DNA from: Lysobacter sp. GX 14042
GTDB taxonomy: Bacteria; Pseudomonadota; Gammaproteobacteria; Xanthomonadales; Xanthomonadaceae
Direction: 5' to 3'
Assembly (NCBI RefSeq): GCF_021390425.1
Contig: NZ_JAJUWY010000007.1
Location: forward strand, 94,881-158,880
DNA: 64,000 bases
The notes beneath the pieces were generated by a model, which saw nothing but the letters and a program-made list of their open reading frames with translations, had not been told where the DNA came from and made no database searches. How positions within the stretch are numbered: position 1 is the stretch's first letter; every line of letters starts with the position of its first letter. Positions 9,790 to 18,241 of the stretch are shown piece after piece. The position numbers and the translations under genes were made by a program.

Positions 9790-11643
9790 ATGTGCGGAAT
9801 CGTCGGTGCGATCGCCGATCGCGATGTCGTCCCGGTCCTGATCGAGGGCCTGAAGCGGCTGGAGTACCGCGGCTACGACTCGGCGGGCATCGCCGTGCTC
9901 GACGGCCGCGAGGTGCGCCGCGTGCGCCGCACCGGCCGGGTGCAGGAGCTGGAAACGGCGGCCGCGCAGGAGGATTTCCAGGCGGCGATCGGCATCGGCC
10001 ACACCCGCTGGGCGACCCACGGCGGGGTGACCGAGGCCAATGCCCACCCGCACGCCAGCCATGGCGTGGCGCTGGTGCACAACGGCATCATCGAGAACCA
10101 CGAGGCCCAGCGCGAGCGCCTGGAAGCGGCCGGCTACACCTTCGAGTCGCAGACCGACACCGAGGTCATCGCCCACCTCATCCACCACCACCTCAAGCAG
10201 GGCGCGGACCCCGGATCAAGTCCGGGGCAGGCTCTGCTGGGCGCGGTGCAGGCCTGCGTGCGCGAGCTCACCGGCGCGTATGCGATCGCGGTGGTCAGCC
10301 GGCAGGAGCCGGAGCGGCTGGTGGTGGCGCGCATGGGCTGCCCGCTGCTGGTCGGCCTGGGCGAAGGCGAGAACTTCGTCGCCAGCGACGTCTCGGCGAT
10401 CATCCAGGCCACCCGCCGGGTGATCTTCCTGGAGGACGGCGACACTGCCGAGCTGACCCGCGACGCGGTGCGGGTGTTCGACGGACAGGGGCAGCCGGTC
10501 GAACGCGAGGTGCACCTGTCGGATGTCTCGCTGGCCTCGCTGGAACTGGGACCGTACAGCCACTTCATGCAGAAGGAGATCCATGAGCAGCCGCGGGCGA
10601 TCTCCGACACCATCGAGGCGCTGATCGACAACGGCGTGTTCGGCCCGGAACTGTTCGGCGTCGATGCCGGCCCGGTGCTGGCGCAGGTCGAGGGCGTGAA
10701 GATCCTCGCCTGCGGCACCAGCTACTACGCCGGGCTGGTCGCCGGCTACTGGATCGAGTCGATCGCCGGTCTGCCGTGTTCGGTGGAGATCGCCAGCGAG
10801 TACCGCTACCGCGACGTGGTCCCGAACCCCAGGCACCTGGTGGTGACCATCTCCCAGTCCGGCGAGACCCTGGACACCATGGAGGCGCTCAAGTACGCCA
10901 AGTCACTGGGCCACGAGGCGACGCTGTCGATCTGCAACGTGCCCGAGAGCGCGATCCCGCGCGCCAGCCGGCTGGTCTACTACACCCGCGCCGGCGCCGA
11001 GATCGGCGTCGCCTCGACCAAGGCCTTCACCACCCAGCTGGTAGCGCTGTTCACCCTGGCCTGCACCCTGGCCAAGCTGCACGGCCGGCTGGACGAGGCG
11101 ACCGAGGCCGAACACATCGAGGCGCTGCGCCACCTGCCCGGCAGCGTCCAGCATGCGCTGAACCTGGAGCCGCAGATCACCGCCTGGTCGGAGCGCTTCG
11201 CGCCCAAGGCCAACGCCCTGTTCCTCGGCCGCGGCGTGCACTATCCGATCGCCCTGGAAGGGGCGCTCAAGCTCAAGGAAATCTCCTACATCCACGCCGA
11301 GGCCTACCCGGCCGGCGAGCTCAAGCACGGCCCCTTGGCCCTGGTCGATGCCGACATGCCGGTGGTTGTGATCGCCCCCAACGACCGGCTGCTGGAGAAG
11401 GTGAAGTCCAACATGCAGGAGGTCCGCGCCCGCGGCGGCGAGCTGTACGTGTTCACCGACGAGGACAGCGAGTTCGGCCCGTCCGAGGGCGTGCACGTGA
11501 TCCGCGCCCCACGCAACGTGGGCGTGCTCAGCCCGATCGTCCACACCATCCCGGTCCAGCTGCTGGCCTACCACGTGGCGCTGGCGCGCGGGACGGACGT
11601 GGACAAGCCGCGGAACCTGGCGAAGAGCGTGACCGTCGAGTAG
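9790..11643 (+). CDS. glmS: Glutamine-fructose-6-phosphate aminotransferase (isomerizing)
   Basis: A 617-residue GlmS that makes glucosamine-6-phosphate from fructose-6-phosphate and glutamine, the first step to UDP-GlcNAc. The N-terminal Ntn amidotransferase begins MCGIVGA, so Cys2 is the nucleophile, and GYDSAGIA and GHTRWATHG follow. Two SIS domains carry [17 protein letters not shown] and the C-terminal [12 protein letters not shown]. It is 8 residues longer than the 609-residue E. coli enzyme, and the excess falls in one place after HHHLKQ, where a palindromic repeat is translated as part of [10 protein letters not shown]. It stands opposite the efflux operon, and a short unknown gene follows after 4 bases. 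Confidence 0.97.
   Translation: MCGIVGAIADRDVVPVLIEGLKRLEYRGYDSAGIAVLDGREVRRVRRTGRVQELETAAAQEDFQAAIGIGHTRWATHGGVTEANAHPHASHGVALVHNGIIENHEAQRERLEAAGYTFESQTDTEVIAHLIHHHLKQGADPGSSPGQALLGAVQACVRELTGAYAIAVVSRQEPERLVVARMGCPLLVGLGEGENFVASDVSAIIQATRRVIFLEDGDTAELTRDAVRVFDGQGQPVEREVHLSDVSLASLELGPYSHFMQKEIHEQPRAISDTIEALIDNGVFGPELFGVDAGPVLAQVEGVKILACGTSYYAGLVAGYWIESIAGLPCSVEIASEYRYRDVVPNPRHLVVTISQSGETLDTMEALKYAKSLGHEATLSICNVPESAIPRASRLVYYTRAGAEIGVASTKAFTTQLVALFTLACTLAKLHGRLDEATEAEHIEALRHLPGSVQHALNLEPQITAWSERFAPKANALFLGRGVHYPIALEGALKLKEISYIHAEAYPAGELKHGPLALVDADMPVVVIAPNDRLLEKVKSNMQEVRARGGELYVFTDEDSEFGPSEGVHVIRAPRNVGVLSPIVHTIPVQLLAYHVALARGTDVDKPRNLAKSVTVE
10209..10227. repeat. Palindromic mini-repeat inserted in frame in glmS
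   Basis: The core is CCCCGGA-TCAAG-TCCGGGG: 7-base perfect arms around a 5-base loop. It is translated as part of [10 protein letters not shown] in the glutaminase domain. Comparison from memory with E. coli GlmS puts the extra material at 8 residues (24 bases), matching the whole length difference between the proteins. Short GGATCAAGTCC-type palindromes are known as dispersed repeats in some proteobacteria. Confidence 0.75.
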
Positions 11644-11647
11644 CTAA

Positions 11648-11959
11648 ATGGACTATCAGCTCGTGATCAAGTTCTGGAGGAAGTCGCTGGACAGCGAGGC
11701 CTTCCTGGAAACCCTGGAAGGCAAGCTCAGGGATGCCCTGGGTACCGCCGCGGTGCCCGACGGTTATGACGTCAGCCCCAGGGAGATCAACCTGTTCGTG
11801 CTGACGTCCGATCCGCGGCCTGCGTTCCGGCGTGCCAAGGACGTCCTGGAAAGCCTTGGGGTGCTGCACAGCGTCTCGGCCGGGTTCCGCCTGGTGGGTG
11901 GCGCGGGCTTCACCTCCATCTGGCCGCTGCGCACCACCCGCAAGTTCAGGCTCCCGTAG
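11648..11959 (+). CDS. Conserved small protein of unknown function
   Basis: A 103-residue protein that starts 4 bases after the glmS stop and is probably in the same transcript. It has no signal peptide or membrane segment. An N-terminal alpha/beta pattern (MDYQLVIKFWRKSLDSEAFLETLEGKL) is followed by a strand-rich C-terminus (SAGFRLVGGAGFTSIWPLRTTRKF). Composition and codon use match the flanking genes, which supports a real gene. I do not recognise the family. It ends 24 bases before the convergent cobS stop. Confidence 0.7.
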   Translation: MDYQLVIKFWRKSLDSEAFLETLEGKLRDALGTAAVPDGYDVSPREINLFVLTSDPRPAFRRAKDVLESLGVLHSVSAGFRLVGGAGFTSIWPLRTTRKFRLP

Positions 11960-11982
11960 CCGGGCGCGCCGACCTCCCTTGT

Positions 11983-12708
11983 TCATCCGCGGACAAGTGC
12001 AACCAGCGCCAACAGCAGGAGGCTTTCCATCACCTCCGTGCTCGCGCCGAGGCAATCACCGGAAATGCCACCGAGGCGGCGGCGCCAGTAAAGGGCGATG
12101 AGCGGTGCCAGAGGTAACGCGAGCAACAGTGGGGGTGCCAGCCAGAGGGTGGGTAGGGCAAGGACAACGGCCCAGAGCCAGACGCCGGGCATGCCCAACT
12201 GCCATGAAAAACGCTCGGCCAGCCCGGGTTGCAGCGGTGGCAGGTGTCGGCTCCACCATAGCGTTGCCCAGCGTGCCCAAGCGGGCACTAGCACGATGCC
12301 CCAAGCCCATCGCCCGCCAGCCAGTTCGGACAGCAGGACCAGCTTCAACAGCAGTTGCATGACGATGGCCACGACGCCGAATACCCCGGTGTGCGGGTCC
12401 CTGAGGACCTCCATGAAACGTTCGGGATTACGGTGGGCTGCGCCGAATGCGTCGGCAACATCGGCCAGCCCGTCCAGGTGCAGGGCGCCGGTAACCCACA
12501 CCCAAGCCAGCAGCGCCAGTACGGCCGCCAACCAGGGGCGGTGTTCGACACCCAGTAGGGGCAGTGCCAGCAGCGTTCCGATAAACGCGCCGACGAACGG
12601 GAAATAGACGGCGCACCGGTTCAGTTCCTGCGGCTGGAATTCGCCTACCTGCGGCGTGGGCAGACGGGTCAGGAACTGCGTTGCCAGGATCAGCCGGCGC
12701 AGGCTCAT
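11983..12708 (-). CDS. cobS: Adenosylcobinamide-GDP ribazoletransferase (cobalamin synthase)
   Basis: A 241-residue integral membrane enzyme that joins adenosylcobinamide-GDP to alpha-ribazole(-phosphate) in the last steps of cobalamin assembly. The signature GALHLDGLADVADAFG and the nearby RDPHTGVFGV are those of CobS/CobV, and most of the chain is hydrophobic helices. The start overlaps the cobC stop by 4 bases, so the genes are translationally coupled. The order cobT-cobC-cobS with no corrin-ring genes in view suggests nucleotide-loop assembly or salvage rather than de novo synthesis, though other cob genes may lie elsewhere. Confidence 0.95.
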   Translation of the reverse strand: MSLRRLILATQFLTRLPTPQVGEFQPQELNRCAVYFPFVGAFIGTLLALPLLGVEHRPWLAAVLALLAWVWVTGALHLDGLADVADAFGAAHRNPERFMEVLRDPHTGVFGVVAIVMQLLLKLVLLSELAGGRWAWGIVLVPAWARWATLWWSRHLPPLQPGLAERFSWQLGMPGVWLWAVVLALPTLWLAPPLLLALPLAPLIALYWRRRLGGISGDCLGASTEVMESLLLLALVALVRG

Positions 12709-13298
12709 GGTTGCCGGAGCTCAATGAGCTCGCCCCACAGACCGTCACCGCCGAGCTCCACGCGCAGGCGCAGACGGGTGCCGTAATCGATGCGCAACGC
12801 CCATAGGGAGGGCAGGGCGAAGCCGCAGGTCAAGGACAGGGCCATCCGCAGCACGCCGGCGTGACTGACCACCAGCACCGGAGCGGCACCCGCAGGGGCG
12901 GCGTCGCAGTCTCGGGCGAGTGCCGCCAACGCGCTGCCGATCCGCGCCTGGAATGCCGGCCACGGTTCGCCGTCCGGTGGCGGGTGGCGTACCGGGTCAC
13001 GATGAAAGGCAGCCAGGGCAGCCGGGTCAATGTCACTGCCGCGCAGGCCATCCCAGTCACCGAAGTCCAGTTCGGCCCAGTCGGAGTCCATCTCGATCGG
13101 CAGGTCGCGGGGAGTCGCCAGGGCTCTTGCGGTGCCCAAGGCGCGGATGCGGGGCGAGGTGATCGCCCGCGACCATGCCAAGGCGTGGCATGCCCCGCCG
13201 AGTGCGTCCGTGGCCTGTGCCAACAGCGGCGGATCGCCCCGTCCGTCCAGGTGGCCGGCCCGGCCGGTGGAGGCATGTCTCACCAGGTCCAGGATCAT
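12705..13298 (-). CDS. cobC: Alpha-ribazole phosphatase, histidine phosphatase family
   Basis: A 197-residue phosphatase with the histidine-phosphatase signature LVRHASTGRAGHLDG at the N-terminus, the ELDFGDWDG motif in the middle, and the second catalytic His in LVVSHAGVLRM. CobC removes phosphate from alpha-ribazole phosphate or from adenosylcobalamin phosphate. The start ATG at 13298 overlaps the cobT stop (ATGA); the open frame continues upstream inside cobT only because of high GC. It lies between cobT and cobS, both of which it overlaps by 4 bases. Confidence 0.92.
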   Translation of the reverse strand: MILDLVRHASTGRAGHLDGRGDPPLLAQATDALGGACHALAWSRAITSPRIRALGTARALATPRDLPIEMDSDWAELDFGDWDGLRGSDIDPAALAAFHRDPVRHPPPDGEPWPAFQARIGSALAALARDCDAAPAGAAPVLVVSHAGVLRMALSLTCGFALPSLWALRIDYGTRLRLRVELGGDGLWGELIELRQP

Positions 13299-14371
13299 GC
13301 CGGCCGGGCGTCGTCGTTTACGGACACAGCGGCCTGTTCGAAGGTGGCCATGTCGTTGTGCAGTGCGCACGCAAGGCGCAGCAAAGGAATGGCCAAGGCC
13401 GCTCCGCTGCCTTCGCCCAGTCGCAGGTCCAGTTGCAGCAGGGTGTCGGCTCCCAACACGTCCAGCACACAGGCGTGGCCGCGTTCGGCAGATCGGTGTG
13501 AGAACAACAACCAGGGCCGTGCACCAGGGTTCAGCCGTACTGCCACCATTGCGGCCACCGAGACGATGAACCCGTCTACCAGAACCGGCACGCCACGCTG
13601 CGCGGCGGCGATGATCGCTCCGGCCAACGCGGCGATTTCCAGGCCGCCCACCCGACCCAGTGCCTCCAGGGCTGGCGTCGGGGATCGGGAGATCGCGCCG
13701 CCATGCAGTGCCAGTGCGCGTTCGACTACGTCTTGCTTGTGGCGGATGCGTACAGCGTCCAGCCCGGTACCGGCACCGACCAGGGCAGTGCTGGCCAGTC
13801 CGGCGAGCGCGCAGGCGAGGGTGCTGGCAGCAGCGGTGTTGCCGATTCCCATCTCGCCCAGCACCAGTACGTCCACCCCCGGCCGTGTCGTCTTTTCCAC
13901 GGCACGCCGGCCAGCTTCCAGAGCGTGGTCGCGCTCGTTCGCAGTCATGGCCGGCGCGACGCTGAAGTCGGCGGTACCAAGGCAAGGCTTGTCGGTGCGC
14001 ACGCCGGGGATCGGGCGGGTGGCGAGGGTGCCGGCATCGACCACGTACAGGGGTGATCCGAGTTCGCGGGCGAGTACCGAAATCGCCGCGCCCCCGCCCC
14101 CGAAGTTGTGCAGCATCTGTACCGTGACCTCCGTCGGGTAAGCCGACACACCCCGGACCGAAACGCCGTGGTCGCCTGCAAACACGATCACCGGCACGCG
14201 AGCGGCCTGCGGGCGGTCGCGGCCCTGCAGCGCGGCCAGCTCCGCGGCCAGGGTTTCCAGCCGTCCCAGCGCTCCCCGCGGCTTGGTTAGCTGTTGCTGG
14301 CGCAGCCAGGCACGCTGCCCGTGCTGTAGCGACGGGGCGCGGCACGGCCGTGCGGTCCAATGTGGGGTCAC
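13295..14371 (-). CDS. cobT: Nicotinate-nucleotide-dimethylbenzimidazole phosphoribosyltransferase
   Basis: A 358-residue CobT that makes alpha-ribazole-5'-phosphate from nicotinate mononucleotide and the lower-ligand base. Recognisable segments are KPRGALGRLE near the N-terminus, FAGDHGVSVRGVSAYP, GEMGIGNTAAAS, and the C-terminal LGEGSGAALA holding the expected catalytic Glu. The frame opens with GTG at 14371; no in-frame ATG lies near the conserved start. It is the first gene of a minus-strand cobTCS operon that diverges from the riboswitch-led TonB receptor. I see no second riboswitch on the cobT side. Confidence 0.95.
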   Translation of the reverse strand: MTPHWTARPCRAPSLQHGQRAWLRQQQLTKPRGALGRLETLAAELAALQGRDRPQAARVPVIVFAGDHGVSVRGVSAYPTEVTVQMLHNFGGGGAAISVLARELGSPLYVVDAGTLATRPIPGVRTDKPCLGTADFSVAPAMTANERDHALEAGRRAVEKTTRPGVDVLVLGEMGIGNTAAASTLACALAGLASTALVGAGTGLDAVRIRHKQDVVERALALHGGAISRSPTPALEALGRVGGLEIAALAGAIIAAAQRGVPVLVDGFIVSVAAMVAVRLNPGARPWLLFSHRSAERGHACVLDVLGADTLLQLDLRLGEGSGAALAIPLLRLACALHNDMATFEQAAVSVNDDARPA

Positions 14372-14498
14372 TCGCTGGCTGTCCGTGGGCGGTGCGGCCG
14401 CTCATTCTACTTGGCCCGCCCCACGGTGCCGGCACGCTGCTGGGCGGAGCGCTGTGGCTTTGCCGGCACCCCCGCCATGGCGTAGAATTCGCGGGCTT

Positions 14499-14705
14499 TC
14501 AGGTGACCTTTGGGCGCTCCCGCCCAAGGTTGAAACGGGAAGCCGGTGACCTCCCTTCGGGATATGGGGGAGCATTCCGGCGCTGCCCCCGCAACGGTAA
14601 GCGAGAAGAGTCGAGGCACATCGCCACTGTGCGCTGCATGGGAAGGCGCCTCGACGGCAACACGGCCCAGGTCGTGTTGCACTGCGAGCCCGGAGACCGG
14701 CCTGG
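14499..14705 (+). ncRNA. Cobalamin (AdoCbl) riboswitch
   Basis: This is a B12 element. The 5' part has AGGTTGAAACGGGAAGCCGGTG followed by a CCCCCGCAACGGTAAGC segment, the CACTG...CATGGGAAGGCG B12-box region near 14624-14648, and the closing GCCCGGAGACCGGCCTG near 14687-14704. It lies in the 468-base gap between cobT (minus) and the TonB receptor start at 14840, and is oriented toward the receptor. Cobalamin binding is expected to reduce receptor expression. In the ~135 bases from 14706 to 14839 I see only a possible stem-loop and the ribosome site CAGGAG at 14825-14830. The 14372-14498 side presumably holds the cobT promoter but shows no clear element. Confidence 0.92.
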
Positions 14706-14839
14706 AAGTCGACTGGTTGCGACGCGGTGGGCGTGGCGGCGGCATGCCGTCGTCTGTACGGCATTTCGCGGCCTTCTGCTTCGTCCAGCTCCCCCTTCCA
14801 GCCTGCGCGGGCGCGCGCTGGCCCCAGGAGTTTGATGAC

Positions 14840-16690
14840 ATGCCGCAGTTCCGAATCCTTTCCCTGGCCATCGCACTGGCGATGCCGGGTGCCGCCCTCG
14901 CCCAGAGCACCGGTATCGACTCTGCGACCGACCTGGACGAAGTCGTGGTCACCGCTACCCGCACCCCGATCGCACTCGGCGAGGCGATCGCACCGACCCA
15001 GGTCGTCGATCGCGAGATGATCGAGCGCAGCCAGGCCACCTCGCTGCAGGACCTGCTGCGCGGCCGCGCCGGCATCAACCTGGGCAACTCCGGCGGCCCG
15101 GGCAAGCAGACTTCGCTGTTCATGCGGGGCACCAACTCCAGCCACACGCTGGTGCTGATCGATGGTGTGCGGGTCAACTCGGCCGACTTCGCCGCTGCCG
15201 CATTCCAGGACATTCCGGTCGAGCAGATCGAACGCATCGAGATCGTGCGCGGCCCGGCGTCCAGCCTGTACGGCTCGGAGGCGATCGGCGGGGTGATCCA
15301 GATCTTCACCCGCCGCGACAAGGGAGGCTTCGCGCCGCACTTCCAACTGGGCGGCGGCAGCAACGGTCTGCGCGAAGCCAGCGGCGGCTTTGGCGGCAAT
15401 GGCGAGCGCGGCTGGTTCGGCACCGACATCGCCTACCAGCGCACCGACGGCATCAACGCCTGCCGCGGCTCGGAGGCGCTGGGGCAGGGCTGCTACGCCG
15501 ACGAACCCGACCGCGACGGTTACCGCAACCTCTCCCTCAGCCTGCGCGGCGGCTACGAGCTCGCCGACACGCTGAGCGTGGAAGGCAGCGCGCTGCGCGC
15601 CGAGGCCGAGAACGAGTACGACGGCTTCTACAACTATTCCGAAACCGTGCAGCAGGTCATCAATGGGAAGTTGCGCTATGCGCCGAACCAGCGCGTGGCG
15701 GTGACCATCGATGCCGGCCGCAGCGACAGCGAGTCGGACAACTACAGTGATGGGGTCTACGCCAGCACCAGCAACAGCCATCGCGACACCGCCTCCGTGC
15801 AGGCCGATATCGCCGTTGCCGCCGGCCAGGTGCTCACCGCCGGCGCGGACTGGTACCAGGACCACCTCGACAGCAGCACCGAGTATCTGGTGGACAGCCG
15901 CGACAACACCGCGGTGTTCGTCCAGTACCAGGGCGCGTTCGGCGGGCACCAACTGCAGGCCGGCCTGCGCAATGACGACAATGAGCAGTTCGGCAACCAC
16001 ACCACCGGCACGCTCGGCTGGGGCATGGCGCTGGGCAACGGGCTCAAGTTCTCGGCGACCTACGGCACTGCCTTCAAGGCGCCGACCTTCAGCGACCTTT
16101 ACGACCCGTGGAGCGGCGTGCCCGACCTGCGGCCGGAGGAGTCGGAGAGCCTGAACCTCGGCATCGCCCAGGCGGCGGCACACTGGAACTGGGCGCTGGA
16201 CATGTACGAGACGCGCATCGACGACCTGATCACCTACGACTCGACCACCTGGATGATGAGCCAAGTCGAGCGGGCGCGGATCCGGGGTGCGGAGTTCACC
16301 TTCGCCACCGCCGTAGCCGGCTGGGACCTGTCGACGCAGTTCAGCCACGTCGATCCACGCAACCATTCCCCGGGCGCGCAGTACGACAACCAGCTGGCAC
16401 GGCGCGCGCGCAACACCGCCCGGGTCGACCTGGACCGCGGCTTCGGCGACTGGCGCATCGGCAGCACGCTCAATGCGGCGGGCGAACGCTTCGACGACGC
16501 GGCCAACGACCTGCGGCTGGGTGGGTACGCGACGCTGGACCTGCGGTTGGAATACGCGTTCGGCCCCGAATGGTCACTGCAGGCACGTGCCACCAACGTG
16601 TTCGACCGCGACTACGAAACCGTGGCCTGGTACAACCAGCCCGGCCGGGAATATGGCCTGCGCCTGAAGTACCAGCCAGCGGTACGCTGA
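14840..16690 (+). CDS. btuB: TonB-dependent vitamin B12 receptor
   Basis: A 616-residue outer-membrane receptor. The signal peptide (MPQFRILSLAIALAMPGAALA) is followed by a TonB box-like DEVVVTATRT, a plug domain (about 40-150, with LIDGVRVNSADF and RGPASSLYGSEAIGGVIQI), and a 22-strand-type barrel ending in an aromatic-poor LKYQPAVR. Length and plug match BtuB. I chose the ATG at 14840 for its ribosome site CAGGAG and signal peptide; the open frame extends further upstream through the riboswitch. The riboswitch and the cobTCS genes opposite support cobalamin or cobinamide import. A strong two-way terminator follows at once. Confidence 0.95.
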   Translation: MPQFRILSLAIALAMPGAALAQSTGIDSATDLDEVVVTATRTPIALGEAIAPTQVVDREMIERSQATSLQDLLRGRAGINLGNSGGPGKQTSLFMRGTNSSHTLVLIDGVRVNSADFAAAAFQDIPVEQIERIEIVRGPASSLYGSEAIGGVIQIFTRRDKGGFAPHFQLGGGSNGLREASGGFGGNGERGWFGTDIAYQRTDGINACRGSEALGQGCYADEPDRDGYRNLSLSLRGGYELADTLSVEGSALRAEAENEYDGFYNYSETVQQVINGKLRYAPNQRVAVTIDAGRSDSESDNYSDGVYASTSNSHRDTASVQADIAVAAGQVLTAGADWYQDHLDSSTEYLVDSRDNTAVFVQYQGAFGGHQLQAGLRNDDNEQFGNHTTGTLGWGMALGNGLKFSATYGTAFKAPTFSDLYDPWSGVPDLRPEESESLNLGIAQAAAHWNWALDMYETRIDDLITYDSTTWMMSQVERARIRGAEFTFATAVAGWDLSTQFSHVDPRNHSPGAQYDNQLARRARNTARVDLDRGFGDWRIGSTLNAAGERFDDAANDLRLGGYATLDLRLEYAFGPEWSLQARATNVFDRDYETVAWYNQPGREYGLRLKYQPAVR

Positions 16691-16699
16691 GCGGGATCG

Positions 16700-16743
16700 C
16701 CGGTGCCGCCACGACCCGCAGTGCGGGAGCGTGGCGGCACCGG
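16700..16743. terminator. Bidirectional terminator between btuB and the converging pair
   Basis: Perfect 14-base arms (16700-16713 and 16730-16743) enclose a loop that itself holds a CCCGC/GCGGG stem. On the plus strand it is followed by TTTACTT. It lies between two converging genes and overlaps neither coding region. Confidence 0.8.
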
Positions 16744-16744
16744 T

Positions 16745-17110
16745 TTACTTCTCCGGCGTACCGGCGGGCTGCGGCTGCGGCTGCGGTGCGACGGTGTCGG
16801 CCACGTGCACGGTGGTGTGCACCGGGCCGGCGAGCTGCGGATCGGAAGGGTCCACCGGACCCTGGCTGGCATGCTCCACGTCCGCTGCCAGCTCTTCGCG
16901 CCGCTCGCGCGGCAGTGACTGCCAGTGCCGGTCCTGCAACGCGCCTTCCAGCGCGTACAGCAGGTTGAGGGTCGGCTTGAAGCCGGCGCGGCGCACGCGC
17001 ATGAAGGCTTCGACCGCCCCGGCCTGGCGCAGGTCGTCGTGGCTGCGCAACCCGACCTGGCGCAGCCAGGCGGCCGACTTGGGGCCGATGTTGCGCAGAC
17101 CGGAGGTCAC
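16745..17110 (-). CDS. TfoX C-terminal-domain (helix-hairpin-helix) protein
   Basis: A 121-residue protein whose first ~85 residues (LRNIGPKSAAWLRQVGLRSHDDL ... PTLNLLYALEGAL) match the C-terminal domain of TfoX/Sxy competence regulators, a helix-hairpin-helix-like fold. The N-terminal TfoX domain is absent. The last ~35 residues are Pro/Gln/Val-rich and look disordered. The start is a GTG overlapping the upstream gene's stop (GTGA at 17107-17110). Stand-alone TfoX_C proteins occur widely; their role is not settled. The coupling to a sulfoxide reductase gene may be only organisational. Confidence 0.8.
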   Translation of the reverse strand: MTSGLRNIGPKSAAWLRQVGLRSHDDLRQAGAVEAFMRVRRAGFKPTLNLLYALEGALQDRHWQSLPRERREELAADVEHASQGPVDPSDPQLAGPVHTTVHVADTVAPQPQPQPAGTPEK

Positions 17111-17589
17111 CGCAGCGAGTCCAGGAAGATGCCCGCGATGGTTTCCAGCCCCTGCTGGTCGTCGGCGTCGAAACGGCCCGGGCGCGGACTGTCGATGTCG
17201 AACACACCCAGCAACTGGCCGTCCAGTTCCAGCGGCACCACCAGCTCCGAGCGCGAGGCCGAGTCGCAGGCGATGTGGCCGGGGAACGCGTCCACGTCCT
17301 CCACCCGCTGGGTCTGTCGGCTGCTGGCGGCGGCACCGCATACCCCGCGGTCGAGCGGAATGCGTACGCAGGCGGGCAGGCCCTGGAAGGGCCCGACCAC
17401 CAGTTCGGTGCCGTCGAAGAAGTAGAACCCGACCCAATTGAGGTCGGGCAGGGCGTGATGGACGAGGGCGGACAGGTTGGCCGCGTTGGCGATGCGGTCG
17501 CGCTCGCCGGCGAGCAGGGCGCGCGCCTGTTCGGCGAGTTGGGCGTACTGCTCGGGCTTGCTGCCGCTGAGTGACGATGTGGTGAACAT
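17107..17589 (-). CDS. msrC: Free methionine-(R)-sulfoxide reductase (GAF fold)
   Basis: A 160-residue single GAF-domain protein. The three cysteines that define fRMsr enzymes are in place: C74 (PACVRI), C84 (GVCG) and C108 (IACDSAS). The family reduces free methionine-(R)-sulfoxide in the cytoplasm, using C108-type catalytic chemistry and thioredoxin-dependent recycling. NWVGFYFFDG and GQLLGVFDIDSP are further family landmarks, and length matches the family. It is followed, with a 4-base overlap, by the TfoX C-domain gene. Confidence 0.92.
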   Translation of the reverse strand: MFTTSSLSGSKPEQYAQLAEQARALLAGERDRIANAANLSALVHHALPDLNWVGFYFFDGTELVVGPFQGLPACVRIPLDRGVCGAAASSRQTQRVEDVDAFPGHIACDSASRSELVVPLELDGQLLGVFDIDSPRPGRFDADDQQGLETIAGIFLDSLR

Positions 17590-17652
17590 TGCGGCAGTCT
17601 AGCAGCGGCGCGGGGCCTGGCCCGGGTACGCGAAGCGCACCCGGGTCGGACC

Positions 17653-18219
17653 TCAGTGTTCCGCACCCTCCGCCATGAAGCGCGGGTCCTCGAACAGCTT
17701 CGTGTAATCCTCCACCGCCGCCCGCATGTCCGCCACCGGCGCCACGGCCGACGGATCCGCCTCCAGGTCGCGGGTGCCGGCCATCAGCCGTGCCAGCAGG
17801 CCGTGCAGGGCGATGTCGGGTTCCGGCTCCAGGCTGCAGTTGGCGAACATGTAGGCGATCGCCTCGTCGACCTCGCCGGCCAGTGTCAGCACCTGCTCGT
17901 CCGCCAGGTGGCCCATCTCGTGGTGGCGGAGGGTGTCGACCGCCGTGCCGACCCGGCGCATGCCGGCCATCAGCGGGGCGTCCGGCTCCCACCGGACGTG
18001 GTCGGCCGGGATCTCCATCGCACCGTGGTGCGCGGCGTGGTGCTCCGGATCGTGCTGGTCGGCACCGTGCGCGGCGTGGGCCTGGTGCGCGGCATGGTCC
18101 GCCGGGGCGGAATGCGCGGCGTGCGCATCGTGGTCGCCATGGCCGTGGCCGTCCTGGGCCAGGGCGTTGCCTCCGCCAAGGACCAGGGCCAGGGCGGCGA
18201 TGAGGGGCAGGGTCTTCAT
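17653..18219 (-). CDS. Histidine-rich secreted protein of unknown function (DnrO-like)
   Basis: A 188-residue protein with a clear signal peptide (cleavage after NALAQ). Residues ~23-70 are extremely rich in His, Ala and Asp (GHGHGDHDAHAAH and similar runs), suited to binding Zn, Cu or Ni in the periplasm. The C-terminal ~100 residues are a helical domain with a DTLRHHEMGHL segment and one Cys in FANCSLEP. Some databases label similar proteins DnrO; I know of no proven role. It starts 22 bases downstream of fabB and may share its transcript. Metal buffering is inference from composition only. Confidence 0.75.
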   Translation of the reverse strand: MKTLPLIAALALVLGGGNALAQDGHGHGDHDAHAAHSAPADHAAHQAHAAHGADQHDPEHHAAHHGAMEIPADHVRWEPDAPLMAGMRRVGTAVDTLRHHEMGHLADEQVLTLAGEVDEAIAYMFANCSLEPEPDIALHGLLARLMAGTRDLEADPSAVAPVADMRAAVEDYTKLFEDPRFMAEGAEH

Positions 18220-18241
18220 TCGGGTTCCTTGGTGGCGGATG

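Noticed and set aside
12705..14435. 576-residue frame as an extended cobC
   Set aside because: The histidine-phosphatase motif begins at the ATG 13298; upstream residues are a shadow of cobT.
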